58,900 bases of DNA from Nemertoderma westbladi. Taxonomy: Eukaryota; Xenacoelomorpha; Nemertodermatida; Nemertodermatidae. The notes below the pieces were generated by a model. The model did not search any database. It had not been told where the DNA came from and saw only the letters and a program-made list of their open reading frames with translations. The DNA lies in NCBI GenBank assembly GCA_032718475.1, contig JAUCBJ010002206.1, forward strand, positions 1 to 58,900. Reading direction: 5' to 3'. The position numbers were made by a program, and so were the translations under genes. This document shows, piece after piece, positions 1 to 10,329 of the stretch (positions within the stretch are counted from its first letter, which is position 1; each line of letters begins with the position of its first letter).

Positions 1-838
1 ACTTCTCATGTTCTGGAAGACTGGCTAAGAAGTTTCCTAAGGTGGTTCTGATTGTGTGCTACTCTCCAACTAGTGTTGCCCCTGTAGAGGAGGTGGAAAA
101 TTTCTACCACAATCTACAAGCAGCTACTGATGGAGTGGATCAGCATGCATTCTTAACATTCCTGGGAGACTTTAATGCAAGTCTGAATCAATCACCTACA
201 TCGCCCTGGGTCTATAGCAATAGTGTTAACCGAAATTCTGTCCATCTTCAGGATTTTATCTCTGGAAATGGATTGTTTTCGGCTGGAACCCAGTTCAAGA
301 AGCGAACTGGAAAGCTATGGACTCATAGTGGACTCAGTGGTCACAAGTCCCAGATAGACCAGTTATATTCTGTTTCGTAGGAAATACAGGAGCTCTATAC
401 AAGACTGTAATGCATTTACACTTCGACCCTTCTCCAGTGATCACCGCCTTATTGTGGCCAAGGTAAGACTTAGTCTGCGTGCTAGCAGAACAACCAAATC
501 TGCCTTGCCGCGGCATGACTGCTCCTCTCTGTTGCAACAGCCAAGTGTGAGATCCAGCTTCACACTACAGCTGAGCAACAGGTATGAGGCTCTTGCCTCT
601 GAGGCGGCAGATCACTGTGAGGGCTATACTGCCTTTACAGAAGCAGTTAAGTTAGCAGCTGCAGAAACAGTTCCTGTATACCCTCGAAACAGGAAAAGGG
701 CCCCCTGGACTGACAACAAAATTCAGAAGTGCCGAAATGACCTTCATAAGGCGCAGAAAGAGTCCCGGCTCAAACAGACTACAGCAGCCAAGAATGCAGT
801 TAAGGCTGCATCTAGGTCCCTGAACAGGCAGTACTCTG
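1..838 (+). pseudogene. LINE endonuclease (APE-like) and linker, broken frame
   Basis: The frame is open from the window edge to a stop at 378-380 and contains the APE motif GDFN (about residue 43 of the 42-380 frame) and a QIDQLYS strand. A second frame then carries the end of the domain, including an SDHRL motif near 438-452 (the catalytic SDH of APE nucleases), followed by a basic linker up to about 838. One frameshift near 366 separates the two parts. The APE domain nicks target DNA for target-primed reverse transcription. The N-terminal third lies outside the window. Not functional as it stands. Confidence 0.8.
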
Positions 839-966
839 CTAATCTACTACTACTACTACTACTAAGATCGGCATGCTGCATTGCAGCTGCATTTTTAGGA
901 ATGCTGTGCCGGCTTGTCAACAAAATTGCACCGCCACAACTCCCTATCACCCATGACATTTGCTAG
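839..966 (-). mobile_element. Antisense 3'-end fragment of the same LINE family, inserted inside copy A
   Basis: Bases 839-966 are the near-perfect reverse complement of 2708-2830, the last ~120 bases of this LINE, including its repeat tail (seen here as (CTA)n at about 845-867). The LINE coding frame reads up to about 838 and resumes at about 966. The simplest reading is a severely 5'-truncated second copy that inserted in reverse, breaking the ORF. The result is an inverted repeat with arms of ~120 bp about 1.75 kb apart. Confidence 0.85.
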
Positions 967-2783
967 GACATCTACAGGAGCTAATAAACCAACAGGTTGA
1001 TGCCATCAATGATGCTGACGACAGCAGGCAATCATCCCAGGCATGGAAATCGATCAATCTGCTTACTGGGTGGAAAAGCCAACCAACCACCAAGGTTAAG
1101 GCTGAATCACCAGCCGATCGCCTCAATGGTTGGAAAGCCCACTTTGAAAAGCTCCTCAATAATGACAGGGTATTGCCTGATAACTTTATAGAAGTAAAAG
1201 TGTCTGAGTCTGTACTCCCAGATATTCCCATTGGCGATATCTCCTTTGCAGAAGTGAAGGCTGCTGCAAAGAGCATTAAGACCAATCGTGCCAGTGGAGT
1301 AGATGGTGTTCCCCCTGAGGTCTTTAAAATACCTGAGTGTTTAAAGCTCATCTATCCCATCATAGTAGACATGTACCGAACAACAAGAGTCCCACAAGAA
1401 ATGAAAACAAATAAGTTGGTGCCAGTTTCCAAGAAGGGCAACCTAACACTCTATGGTTCTTTTCGGGGAATCTCATTGATCTCGATTGCTGCAAAGCTAT
1501 ACAATAGGATTCTATTAAATCGCATCAGGGATCCCATTGAGAGACTGCTCCGTGGAAATCAGAATGGGTTCCGTAAAGGTCGTGGGATCATGGAGCCCAT
1601 TTTGGCACTTAGAAGGATAATTGAAGAGTTATCAAAAAAGAAAGACAGGCATCTGTCTGTTATCTTTGTTGACTTCTTCAAGGCCTTTGATTCAGTCTCT
1701 CGCTCACGTATGTTCAGCATACTTTCATTATATGGGATTCCTGATGAAATTATTGCAGCAATCAGATCAGTATATGATGGTTCGACAACATTTGTGTCTA
1801 CTGTTGACGGTGACACAGAACCATTTGAAGTGTTATGGGGCGTCCTCCAAGGAGACACACTTGCACCATTCTTGTTCATTATTGTGGTTGACTATGTCCT
1901 ACGCATGTCCTTAGATCATTATAATGATGATGGGGTGATGATAACTCTACCTACTGGCTCCAGAAGTCGAGGAAATCCTGCCAAGTACCTAACCGATCTA
2001 GACTTTGCTGATGACTTAGGAGTACTCTCAGAATCATTAGAGGGAGCCCAACGGCTCCTCAGCTCATTAGAACATGCTGCTTCTAGTGTTGGTCTTTTTA
2101 TTAACTCCAGAAAGACCAAAATTCTGACAGTTAACTTTGAAAGTCCTCAGCAAGTCTCTGATCAGATGAGCATAAGCTCAAAGGATGGTATGCTTGAGCA
2201 TGTGGACGACTTCTGTTACCTGGGATCATGGATCCGGAAGTCAGGTGAGGACCTTCGAATACGTAAGGGAAAGGCATGGGCAGCCTTGAATAGGCTTTCC
2301 AGGATTTGGAAGTCACCGAGAATTAATCGGAAACTTAAGGTCCGATTATTTAGAGCAGCAGTAGTTCCAGTACTCCTCTACGGGAGTCCATGCTGGGCTC
2401 TAACTGCTGAGGACACCAAATCTCTGGATGGCACATTCACAAGAATGCTACGCCGGGTTCATTGTGTCAAGTACAATGCACACATCTCCAACCAGACACT
2501 ATATAACATTGGAGGTGTCTCATTGGTTCCCCCAAGCTTGACACTAGAACAAAATCGCCTCCGCTTTGCAGGACATTGCTATCGCCGTGAGGACCAGCCA
2601 GTGCATAATCTTGTACTTTGGCAACCTCATGGAGTGAATAAGCATGGTGGACAGCCCATGACTTTCTTGAGACGCATCTTAAAGTACACTGGCCTTAAAG
2701 ATGCTGATGATCTAGCAAATGTCATGGGTGATAGGGAGTTGTGGCAGTGCAATTTTGTTGACAAGCCGGCACAGCATTCTTAA
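960..2783 (+). CDS. Non-LTR reverse transcriptase (copy A), open frame
   Basis: About 607 codons are open. Reverse transcriptase motifs in order: NQNGFRKGRG (near residue 200), VDFFKAFDSV (motif A, first catalytic Asp), VLQGDTLAPFLF (motif B), DFADDLG (motif C, catalytic DD), then the thumb/C-terminal region with FCYLGSWI, RLFRAAVVPVLLYGSPCWAL and an NRLRFAGH segment. No RNase H is seen. There is no convincing ATG at the start because the frame continues from the linker interrupted by the antisense insertion. The C-terminus ends just before the TAG-repeat tail. The catalytic residues are present, so RT decay is limited although the element is broken upstream. Confidence 0.85.
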   Translation: MLGHLQELINQQVDAINDADDSRQSSQAWKSINLLTGWKSQPTTKVKAESPADRLNGWKAHFEKLLNNDRVLPDNFIEVKVSESVLPDIPIGDISFAEVKAAAKSIKTNRASGVDGVPPEVFKIPECLKLIYPIIVDMYRTTRVPQEMKTNKLVPVSKKGNLTLYGSFRGISLISIAAKLYNRILLNRIRDPIERLLRGNQNGFRKGRGIMEPILALRRIIEELSKKKDRHLSVIFVDFFKAFDSVSRSRMFSILSLYGIPDEIIAAIRSVYDGSTTFVSTVDGDTEPFEVLWGVLQGDTLAPFLFIIVVDYVLRMSLDHYNDDGVMITLPTGSRSRGNPAKYLTDLDFADDLGVLSESLEGAQRLLSSLEHAASSVGLFINSRKTKILTVNFESPQQVSDQMSISSKDGMLEHVDDFCYLGSWIRKSGEDLRIRKGKAWAALNRLSRIWKSPRINRKLKVRLFRAAVVPVLLYGSPCWALTAEDTKSLDGTFTRMLRRVHCVKYNAHISNQTLYNIGGVSLVPPSLTLEQNRLRFAGHCYRREDQPVHNLVLWQPHGVNKHGGQPMTFLRRILKYTGLKDADDLANVMGDRELWQCNFVDKPAQHS

Positions 2784-2830
2784 AAATGCAGCTGCAATGC
2801 AGCATGCCGATCCTAGTAGTAGTAGTAGGC

Positions 2831-3224
2831 TCGCATAATCCCATATCAGAGTTTTTAGTTTAGAAGCAACAAATTCCACGGTCTTGTTAGGATCGCAGAG
2901 CTCATTCCCTCCAAACATCAAAACAATGATACAGGGATTACACTCCCATGAGTGCATGATGTTCTGGGTGTTATGTGTTTCAAATACACGACCCGATCCG
3001 CACTGAAAACGAACATTGGCAACTGTTGGGGAGAGCCCAAAGTTGTTGTCAGCGTTTGGCTCACGCTGGATGAAATCAAAGAGATGATCCGGGTGGGATG
3101 AACCGACAATGGCAACCTCGTGGAGGTGCCCCACAGGACAAACCTTGGTAAAATCAGGGTTTGATAGATTAAAACGCGATTTGTGGGTAGCTGCCATATT
3201 GAAAATACATGAAGTGGCTGGCAC
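2831..3224 (-). pseudogene. SGNH-hydrolase-like ORF, 3'-truncated by LINE copy A
   Basis: The frame reads from about 3224 down to the LINE tail at 2830. An in-frame ATG is at 3197; the frame is open a little further up from 3224 without an ATG. Two SGNH/GDSL landmarks are visible: block I as VAIVGSSHP (the usual GDS is GSS here) and block III as IIVLMFGGNELC (GGN-E/D). The C-terminal D-x-x-H block is missing because the LINE joined here. Similar ORFs accompany tyrosine-recombinase retroelements and some LINEs, so this is probably transposon-borne. A relative lies at 41440-41897. Confidence 0.6.
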
Positions 3225-4284
3225 AAATGGATAGGAGAAACATTTTCATCGCTCTTCTTATACTACTTAAATTTAATTAACAGAACAGCTGTTGGCTGTA
3301 ACCAATCACAAACAACTAAATTAAAGCAGGTGATTGCGTGATTGGGCCTAACCATCAATTATGGTAGGCCCCTACTGTATGATGTACAGCCCACGCAATC
3401 CAATGTAACACCAATAAAGGTTAATATCACTTTACTTATTGGTTGACTAATACAATACCTGGTTATGTTAACTAATACTTTATAAAGGTTGTAATGGAGA
3501 TATGAGCTGGGGGCACAAATAGGAGCCCTATTGAGACGGGATGGGGGTGGGGGGTAGTATATTTGAGTAAATATTGTGATGGCGGAAATAGTCCCACCAT
3601 TGCGTCAATAAAAGTTATATCCCTAGATCAGTTCCTATATGTTCTGAATGTTTGGGAATGTCAGAACAGAAATATTATATACTGTATATATAAAACATGA
3701 CCTCGATCAGTACAGCAGTATATTAAGCTTAGGCAAGGTAATACATAATATTGAATGGTAAACACTGAAACTCTCAGTACCGTAGTAGAAGTGAAGTACT
3801 TGTTATAATAATATGAGCCTTATATAGGGTGGTAATATATACTGCATTTGTTACATCCTCCACCACCGAAAAAAAAATTTCCGAAAACAAAATATTTATG
3901 ACAAAAAAATATATATACCGTATATCACACAATGACAACTTTATGCGTATGTATGCTTAAATTTAATAACTTTCATACACTACAAATCTGTACAAATCAA
4001 CAATTTGTATTATTAACGAAAAAAAAAATTATTATTATTATTATTTTTTTTTTTTATTTTAATCGATTATTTTTTGTAATCGATTTATTTGCACTTATTG
4101 CATAATCCATTAAAGTTCGTAGCAGTATGTAGATAACATAATTATAAAATAAGCCATAGTTATTATATAATAAGTACTTTAATATTGTTTATCAATTGAA
4201 TTATAATGCCAGTAGTTTCTTGCACAATAATATTAATTTGTCTTTCGTTTTAGCTTATTTAATTAATTGAAGAGTATATTGTTC
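3225..4284. other. AT-rich intergenic DNA, no gene seen
   Basis: No frame of interest. It holds a G-rich patch (~3528-3556), AT microsatellites (~3890-3925) and an A/T tract with (ATT)n at ~4019-4075 that includes ATCGAT boxes. Confidence 0.6.
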
Positions 4285-4515
4285 TTAAGAACTATCATCC
4301 ATATCAAATAATTCCTCAATTAGTTCTTCAATTTTCGTACGTATGTCCGAATTAGTCCAGTTTATAAACCGGGATTGTATAAATTGTTCATCGCGGGTAA
4401 TAGGGACAGAGTTGAATTTTGGAACACGGGCATAACATTCTCCTTTAGTTAGAAACGTTTTTAATGTTTCCTTAAGGCGCCGCCGGCCAATTTCCCCAAT
4501 GTTGGTAAATTGCGA
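4285..4515 (-). pseudogene. Unrecognised C-terminal coding fragment with IGEIG motif
   Basis: An open minus-strand frame ends with TAA at 4285-4287. It encodes a segment beginning FSQFTNIGEIG, a basic amphipathic stretch (RRRLKETLKTF), then an acidic C-terminus ending FDMDDSS. A segment with the same pattern (LSQFVGIGEIG, then L..T.K.F.T) is encoded at about 23480-23550 on the minus strand, so this is a repeated family. The upstream junction with the LINE linker fragment is abrupt. Function unknown. Confidence 0.45.
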
Positions 4516-4539
4516 GAAGAGAATTCACAACCCCCTATC

Positions 4540-5065
4540 CCTCTCGGTACATCCATTGTCAGTTCGGGCATGCAGGGAGGACTCGGGCATTGCAGTTAAC
4601 GGCAGTATAAAATTTGCGTCATTAACATTAAAGTGTTCACAAAAATATAAATTAAATGCTTCAGCCTTTTCTGCTGATGTCACTGCAACTTTATTATTGT
4701 AAATAATGGGTGGAATTTCGAACTTGAATTTGAAATTTTTGAAATTTGTTTACCCATCAAGCGCTTGCAATGAGCCCACCATTGTTTGCTTGTTAAAGAT
4801 GTGGAGTAAAGTTTTTCAGATAGTTTAGAAAAATAATTAAGTTTGGCCAACCGACATTCTGAAATATATTTATTTCGGGCGTGTCGAAAATTTATCCAGA
4901 CCTGCTGTGTTTGGATAACTACACAGTGCTTCTCTGTTTTGTGCAACCTATTCTTTTGACGTGCTAGGCGATGCAAATATGTATTGTACCAGGGTTTATC
5001 ATTTGGACAAATTGTAACTAGTTTGTTTGGTATGGCGGTGCTAGCACAGGCAATGAATTATGGAG
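4540..5065 (-). pseudogene. LINE linker fragment (between endonuclease and reverse transcriptase)
   Basis: The minus frame reads AIPNKLVTICPNDKPWYN, a basic helical region, then LTSKQWWAHCKRLMGK. In another frame it continues as EKAEAFNLYFCEHF. This succession (CPNDKPW, NKY...AK..YF, KxWW...LMGK, AEAFNxYF) is the standard linker just before RT motif 0 in CR1/Jockey-group LINEs. RT and endonuclease are both absent, and there is at least one frameshift near 4690. Confidence 0.65.
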
Positions 5066-5094
5066 TCCAGCCTGATACAACATTGTCCACAGAG

Positions 5095-5370
5095 TCATCT
5101 GTGCTATACAATCTATCCCAGGATACCCATGGATAGATTTACCAATATACGTAGCATTACAGCTACTACAGGAAAAAAGATAAACAATCTTGGAGCGCAT
5201 ATGCTTGGGAACTAGATCTTTAGTTCTGAAAAATGAAGACAACCTATTAACAGATCTAAAAATAATACGTAGGTTGGTGGCACGTAGGGCATCCCTGAAT
5301 AGGTGACGTAGCCTGTTCTTATGTACCAGACAATGTGGACCTGTAAAGGGGTGTACATTGTACAATAAAC
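5095..5370 (-). pseudogene. Penelope-like element C-terminal fragment (GIY-YIG linker/nuclease start)
   Basis: The minus frame contains LRIIFRSVNRLSSFF, then KIVYLFSCSSCNATYIGKS, which matches the Penelope-like arrangement of a CxxC finger (SCSSC) leading into the GIY-YIG motif (here VY...YIG). The rest of the nuclease is lost at the junction with the LINE linker fragment near 5065-5095. No reverse transcriptase precedes it. A second, different copy is at 7340-7735. Confidence 0.7.
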
Positions 5371-5406
5371 AGTGGGCGTTGTTCGACAGTGGTAACAGGG
5401 TCGCAT

Positions 5407-5428
5407 GGGGGGGGGGGGGGGGGGGGGG
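5407..5428 (+). repeat. Poly(G) tract, 22 G
   Basis: An uninterrupted run of 22 G separates the Penelope fragment from the recombinase-like fragment. It is one of about a dozen such tracts in the window. Confidence 0.95.
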
Positions 5429-5463
5429 TATTCACTTTACATAGAAAAACACGTGTAATAGAT

Positions 5464-6210
5464 TCAAGGAGTTGGGTTGGGGAGGGGTCTATATGCTTCC
5501 CTGACATATAACTTTGCAGCTGACATTTTTTTTGTCAGTGATGGCGATTTAAGTGGGGAACGTGGTGATTTCTGGATTGATACAGAATTCATACTAGATG
5601 TGGCACTACCGGATATGGCAGCAGAGGTAGATGCAGCTGTAGTGTTAGCAAGGGATGTAGCACTCCCCAGCCCAGCTCTGGTATTATGATCAAGGACCTT
5701 GTGAAGGGCAGAGTGGCCCTCGAACATATCCTGAGCATCCTGCATTTGTTGCTCCCCTGTCTGGGCCATTGACTTAAGTAAGTCGTGGGCATTAAATTTA
5801 TTCACAGTGGAAAATATGTAGTTCCTATGGCGGGTTATTGCACTATAGTAGAGGTAACTCGCTAGGCTATTCCTTGTGGAATCACAAGGAATTACTGAGG
5901 CTGCCGTTTCCATTACCTTTCTCACATTGGTTACCGATGGACAATATGATAATTGAAAATAATTATGGAACCTTGCTATTTCCTGTGTTACTGAAGACCC
6001 ATATATATTGCCACAGGAATTCACGAATACATATTCACAATTTGGTGACCCCGGTAATTGCTTGAGCCACTCGTTTCTGATAGTTTTAATATATGATTCA
6101 ATCATACTATACGTATCTGCATCAAGTACAACACCTGCATGGATTATGTCTTTGTTTTGTGATTTGCCGCAAGTATTAGATGCTGGTTTGATGGGGAAAC
6201 AAAGGCTTTA
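5464..6210 (-). pseudogene. Tyrosine-recombinase-like C-terminal domain fragment
   Basis: The minus frame is open for about 245 codons. After a strand/helix region (VVLDADTYSMIESYIKTIR) come YVFVNSCGNIY and VTNVRKVMETAAS, then LASYLYYSAITRHRNYI. These fit the second half of a tyrosine-recombinase fold: a (T)xxR motif carrying the second Arg, the helix where H/GH is expected (here YYS, so that His is missing), and a terminal Tyr. A low-complexity Ser/Ala/Thr tail follows, and the frame runs on to 5464. The first Arg and the Lys strand lie upstream and are absent. Probably a decayed Crypton-like or YR-retroelement exon. Confidence 0.55.
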
Positions 6211-6559
6211 TTTATTTGTTGATCGTTGAAACTCAGAGAGTTTCATGCAGCCAGCAACACTTGGCCTCTGCTGCTCACCAATACATATAAGACACGGTAT
6301 TGGAGCGGTATCTCATGATGGCCTTCAGGGTGTGATTAAAACTATCGGACTGCAGTAAAGATGTCCGATTGGATCCTGTCTCCATAAGCCGAAACTCGAA
6401 GTATCAAATGAATGCCACCGAGATTTGTCGAATTTGAATGGAATCACTCGAAACCCATTTCAACGTTGTTTTGGGCCTTTTGTATTTGATAGGCCATTCT
6501 TGAGACCTTATACAACTGATCTACTATACATTTTTTTGATGTCTTCTGCTGCTGCTCTA

Positions 6560-6990
6560 AAGATGATTTCCATCGTAAGAGTTCAGTGGAACTATCCACA
6601 ATGAACCTTTGATAGTACCCCTCCCTCTGTAGATTTCCTTTTGTTGTACCTTCTTTCTAGCATTAAGATGGTTCTACCTACAATGTTATCCACAATTATT
6701 GCATCTTCTTCTGGCTCACTATCCGATTCCAATATGGCACACTTTCGTGGCCATTTTGGATTCGGAGAATTTGCAAAAAGAGTCCTTTTTGCTGAATTTA
6801 GAGCAGCAGCATAATCACATCGATCTCCTACGACTATCGAGCATGGGCTAATAAAATAAGCCCACGGTCGACTGAATCCATGACACCTGTTATATTCATC
6901 AGCCTAACATCAGCCTGCACCTCCACTGATCCTCCATCTGTGGTAAATGTGCATTCACCACTGATTGGTCCTGATGTGCCACCCTCTTGT
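6560..6990 (-). pseudogene. Degenerate coding-like stretch, unrecognised
   Basis: Two minus-strand frames in succession look protein-like: one with GGTSGPISGECTFTTDGG and MDSVDRGLILLAHA (about 6990-6840), the next with CDYAAALNSAKRTLFANSP and ILESDSEPEEDAIIVDNI (about 6820-6630). A frame change near 6830 separates them. No family recognised. It may be the N-terminal part of the element ending at 5464. Confidence 0.3.
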
Positions 6991-7339
6991 TCCTATGCCC
7001 CTCCAAGTTCACCAAATAAACTATTAATAAAAATAAATATATAATAGCGTAAAAAGAATAAAGTTCGGAGACGTATATAATAATATAGTAAATATGATAT
7101 TATAAGTAATTACAAATATATATCGACGGTAATAGCCGTCATTATCAATGCATATAATCCTATACAGAAGTTGGGAGTAAGTGACCTAATTATTAATAAT
7201 GGAAATTGCATATTAAATAGTGAAATGGCACAAAATCGCACAGACCACACGACAAAACTGCTACATACTACTGTACTACAATAACAGTACTAAGTCCTAC
7301 ATACATACGAAAATACCCCCCCCCCCTTTTTTTTTCCCC

Positions 7340-7735
7340 GTTTCCTATTGCAACGTACTTTTTGATTTCACTAGTGCGGCCACGCTTAAGTGGTCTACTT
7401 CTACTGACAAACGTTTATTAATGGCTCTTGGACCTAAAGCCCTAATGTGTAAGCTTTCTAGGATACAACGTCTGTCTTTTTTGTCCCCCCGTCCTATTAC
7501 TTTGGCTGGTTCGAAGCTGTTTTGACGTGGTGTTCTGCCAAGTCAGAGACTTTTGCACGCTGGTGTCTGATATCCCCGTCGTGCTGTATAAGCCTGTCAT
7601 CTAAGCTATACTGGGTTTTTCCAATGTACACACGGTCACATTCACAAGGGATGCTGTAGACTGTTCCGTGGGGGGGTGTCTTTGGCTTGTGTCCCTTAAG
7701 TAAATAAGACCGCAGTTTCCGTCCTGTCATTATTA
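7340..7735 (-). pseudogene. Penelope-like element GIY-YIG endonuclease fragment
   Basis: The minus frame (7735-7515) has LRSYLLKGHKPKTPPHGTVY, IPCECDRVYIGKTQYSLDDR and an IQHDGDIRH...AEH segment: the GIY-YIG core (TVY...YIG), catalytic-Arg region (DDR) and His of the nuclease. A frameshift near 7515 leads to FEPAKVIGR...RRCILESLHIRALG, the Glu-containing end of the domain, with a stop near 7340. An (ATT)n tract joins its 5' side (7731-7755). The nuclease of Penelope-like elements nicks the insertion site. The reverse transcriptase is absent. Confidence 0.75.
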
Positions 7736-7769
7736 TTATTATTATTATTATTATTCCAGACAAATTTAA

Positions 7770-8146
7770 TTGTGGATGAAATTATAATTGTAATAAAAAG
7801 TACTAGCTAACACAAAATCAAAATTACTAGCGCTGTAATACTTATTAGTATTTTTAACAATTTAGCGCGAAATTTACTTTATTTATCTTTTAGATTCAAT
7901 AATAATTACATGGGGAAAAAGTAGAGCCAAAGAAGAAGAAAAAAGTAAATAAGTAAGAGAAGAAAGTAAAGTATTCCCTTTCTCACGATTTTTGGGTATA
8001 TTCGAGCGTAAAAGTAATTATTTAAGAATAAAATTATTTATATATTAGATTAAAATTAGTGGGAATTTGTGCGGTTCCAGTATAATTTTTCATTTTATTT
8101 CATTACATACATTCTTATACATACAATATAATAAAAATACTTTTAG
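7770..8146. other. AT-rich gap, no gene seen
   Basis: A/T-rich spacer upstream of the two-exon gene. A purine-rich GAAGAAG patch lies at ~7920-7970. A preceding exon of that gene could be here or further up but is not obvious. Confidence 0.4.
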
Positions 8147-8386
8147 GCCAAGCAAGAATTTAAACTGCTTACAAACAATAACGTGGACTGGGCATTGGTT
8201 GATTTCCACTTAGTCAATATACTGAAGATATTCAAAGAAACTTCACCAAAGAACAGGGGGGAATCTGTGGCTAATATCGTTTCCCAGTGCGAGAAATGGG
8301 AGGATAAATGTTCGCAAAGAGTTAAGGTATTGATGGGTCTGTCGATGTTCTTTAGTGAACCAGCCTGTATCATTGTTAAGAATGTG
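8147..8386 (+). CDS. Internal exon of an unknown gene (exon a)
   Basis: An 80-codon phase-0 exon is bounded by a good acceptor (CTTTTAG) and a consensus donor (GTAAGT at 8387). Its GC content is clearly above the flanking AT-rich DNA. The peptide starts AKQEFKLLTNNNVDWALVDF and ends FFSEPACIIVKNV. It joins in frame to 8736-8963. No ATG precedes it here, so at least one upstream exon is expected. Family not recognised. Confidence 0.5.
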
Positions 8387-8735
8387 GTAAGTTAGCCTTT
8401 GTTTTTACGACTGGATTTCAGTATATATTTATATTACTTGTATTATATTTATTTAAAATACCGCTATTATATATTTCATTTCTATAATACACCGTTATGA
8501 TTTACATCACAAATTATTAATTATTATTACTATTATTATTTTAATGACGGTTCATGGCCTGTCCAGCCTTTAATGAAATATTAAATTCATTACTTTATTA
8601 CTTTAAATTAAATTAGTACCACTTTATTATTTTTTGTTACAATATGAAAATGTTTGTGATCAATATTTCGTAACTTTGGTTAACCATGATGATGACAATA
8701 CATTTAATATACTGTAAACTCATTATATATTTTAG

Positions 8736-8963
8736 GAGGATGTGAGTAATCCCCATGGGATTGAGGAGGGACAGGGTGAGCTTGCCCATGGAGATGATTC
8801 CGGTGATGAGTTGGAGAATATTTCTGCGGTTGAATTGAGTACCAGAACAGGGGATTTGCCGTGCTTCATTACAGTAATGGTTCAACCGGATGAGGGAAAG
8901 GTGGAGGCTGCGATTGTTACTATGGAGGGGAGTATTGTCGGCAAGGTGATTCCCACTTTTTGA
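8736..8963 (+). CDS. Terminal exon of an unknown gene (exon b)
   Basis: Follows acceptor TATTTTAG and continues in phase from 8147-8386, giving a combined 155-residue C-terminal part. The peptide is acidic (GDDSGDELENI), ends with VEAAIVTMEGSIVGKVIPTF and stops at 8961-8963. Two consecutive exons with compatible phase and consensus splice signals make a real transcript plausible. It is not recognised as any transposon protein. Confidence 0.5.
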   Translation, partial: EDVSNPHGIEEGQGELAHGDDSGDELENISAVELSTRTGDLPCFITVMVQPDEGKVEAAIVTMEGSIVGKVIPTF

Positions 8964-9000
8964 CGACGCGTTCCTTTATCTACTGGCACTAATATTCGCC

Positions 9001-9078
9001 ATGAACTTCGAGTTCCCGGATGACATCTCCAATTTCATTGCTGGACTGAACAGCATTCTCAAATTAGATTGTTCCTAA
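9001..9078 (+). CDS. Small ORF, 25 residues, doubtful
   Basis: An ATG-started frame encodes a peptide beginning MNFEFPDDISNFIAGLNS just downstream of the stop at 8963. It is short and may be chance. Noted because it lies in the same GC-richer island as the preceding exon. Confidence 0.15.
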   Translation: MNFEFPDDISNFIAGLNSILKLDCS

Positions 9079-9079
9079 T

Positions 9080-9143
9080 TTTAATTTTTAATTGTTTCAA
9101 ATTACGTGAGCTATTTCAAATGTTAGAAAGAAGTGACTGCTCC

Positions 9144-9174
<31 letters not shown>

Positions 9175-10290
9175 AGTGGTGTAACGTTATGGGTAGGTTT
9201 AAGTAATTATTAAATGGTTTTAATTATTATAATCTTAAATATTGAATATTATTAGTTTGAGAACTAGATACTGTTCATTTAATACATCGCGGTTTTTTCA
9301 GATTTTCACTTTCGTTTTTTTTCAAATGAGAACCCAATACCCCCCCACCCTCCTTTATGTTCGTTTGTTTTTATATTCTTGATATTTTCGTGTTAGGTTT
9401 CGTATTAATTGCACTACTCGTGTTTGCAGTTTTTTGATATAATTTTGTGAAACCGGTAAAATAAAATAAAAAATAGGTGAGGTGTTTTAAAAATGATACA
9501 ATGACACAACAAATCCTACCGCTCTGTATCACGAATAGTTGCGGCTCTGTCCACATTTGCTGAGACGTGGGGGGGGGGGGGGGGGGGCAATTTCCATCAA
9601 TAGAGTCAATAGAACAGACGGGGCTGTTGTGTCGATTTTCCCCTGGAGAAGGATTAATTTTGATTGGGTCAAGACCACCCCCCCCCCCCCCCTGCCACCT
9701 TATCTGCAGTTGGAAGTAACTACATACATAGTCTATACCCTACCCAGCTACACAGGCTAAAAGGAATCTGTTTAGGTTAAGGCCAAGGATTGGAGGTGGT
9801 GTGTGTCCCAACAAGCATGTTTTATAATATGTTAAGGATAGTGGGTCTTCCCCCAGCAATAAAAACGTTTTGTATTATTATTCGCCATCCTAAACCTAAA
9901 CCTAAACCCTTCTTCAGGCGATTATTAAAATAAAATAAAACATAAATTTGAATTTATACAGACACAACTGCAAAATACAGAACAGTGACCGGTACCGGTA
10001 CAGCCTAAACAATATCCAACTACAGTACATATCAGTTCCTTTCTCTACTCTAACTACTATCCGTGAATAAATTTCAATTAAAAAATAAATTTTCCAAATT
10101 CATTTCAGGTGCATATAGGTAGTTTTATTAGGTATGTAATTTAATGTATTAGCTAATTAATTTTATAAGAGCTGATATAAGAATATATATATATATAATA
10201 TAATAATATAATTTTGAGTTGAACGAATTATGTTTTTGACAGACCAATATCAAGCAAGTAAAATCATTTGGAAACAGTATACTACAGAAT
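9080..10290. other. AT-rich spacer with homopolymers and CCTAAA repeats
   Basis: No gene seen. Contains C20 followed by A11 (9145-9175), G19 (9569-9587), C15 (9678-9692), three tandem CCTAAA units at ~9891-9908 and an AT dinucleotide run (~10180-10210). Confidence 0.6.
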
Positions 10291-10329
10291 ACTAGAAAGA
10301 CGTGGCCCTTCGGGCCACGGCTTTCTAGT
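10291..10329. other. Long near-perfect hairpin
   Basis: 18-base arms (10291-10308 and 10312-10329) pair with one mismatch around a TTC loop; the GC-rich heart is CGTGGCCC-TTC-GGGCCACG. It contains CTAG in the arm end. A Helitron-type 3' hairpin is one possible origin, but no partner terminus was identified. Confidence 0.6.

Larger units (their letters stand above)
1..2830 (+). mobile_element. RTE-like non-LTR retrotransposon (copy A), 5' end outside window
   Basis: The order is APE-type endonuclease fragment, linker, reverse transcriptase, short C-terminal region, then a simple (TAG)n tail at about 2812-2829. A tail of short tandem repeats in place of poly(A), a FADD box and an RNase-H-less C-terminus fit the RTE-like group, but the clade is uncertain by eye. 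The element is dead: the frame breaks near 366-380, and an antisense copy of its own 3' end sits at about 839-966. The 3' tail ends inside an SGNH-hydrolase-like ORF on the opposite strand, so this LINE inserted into that older element. Confidence 0.85.

Noticed and set aside
9891-9908. CCTAAA x3 as a telomere repeat
   Set aside because: Metazoan telomeres are CCCTAA/TTAGGG. Three units of a different hexamer are not evidence of a telomere.
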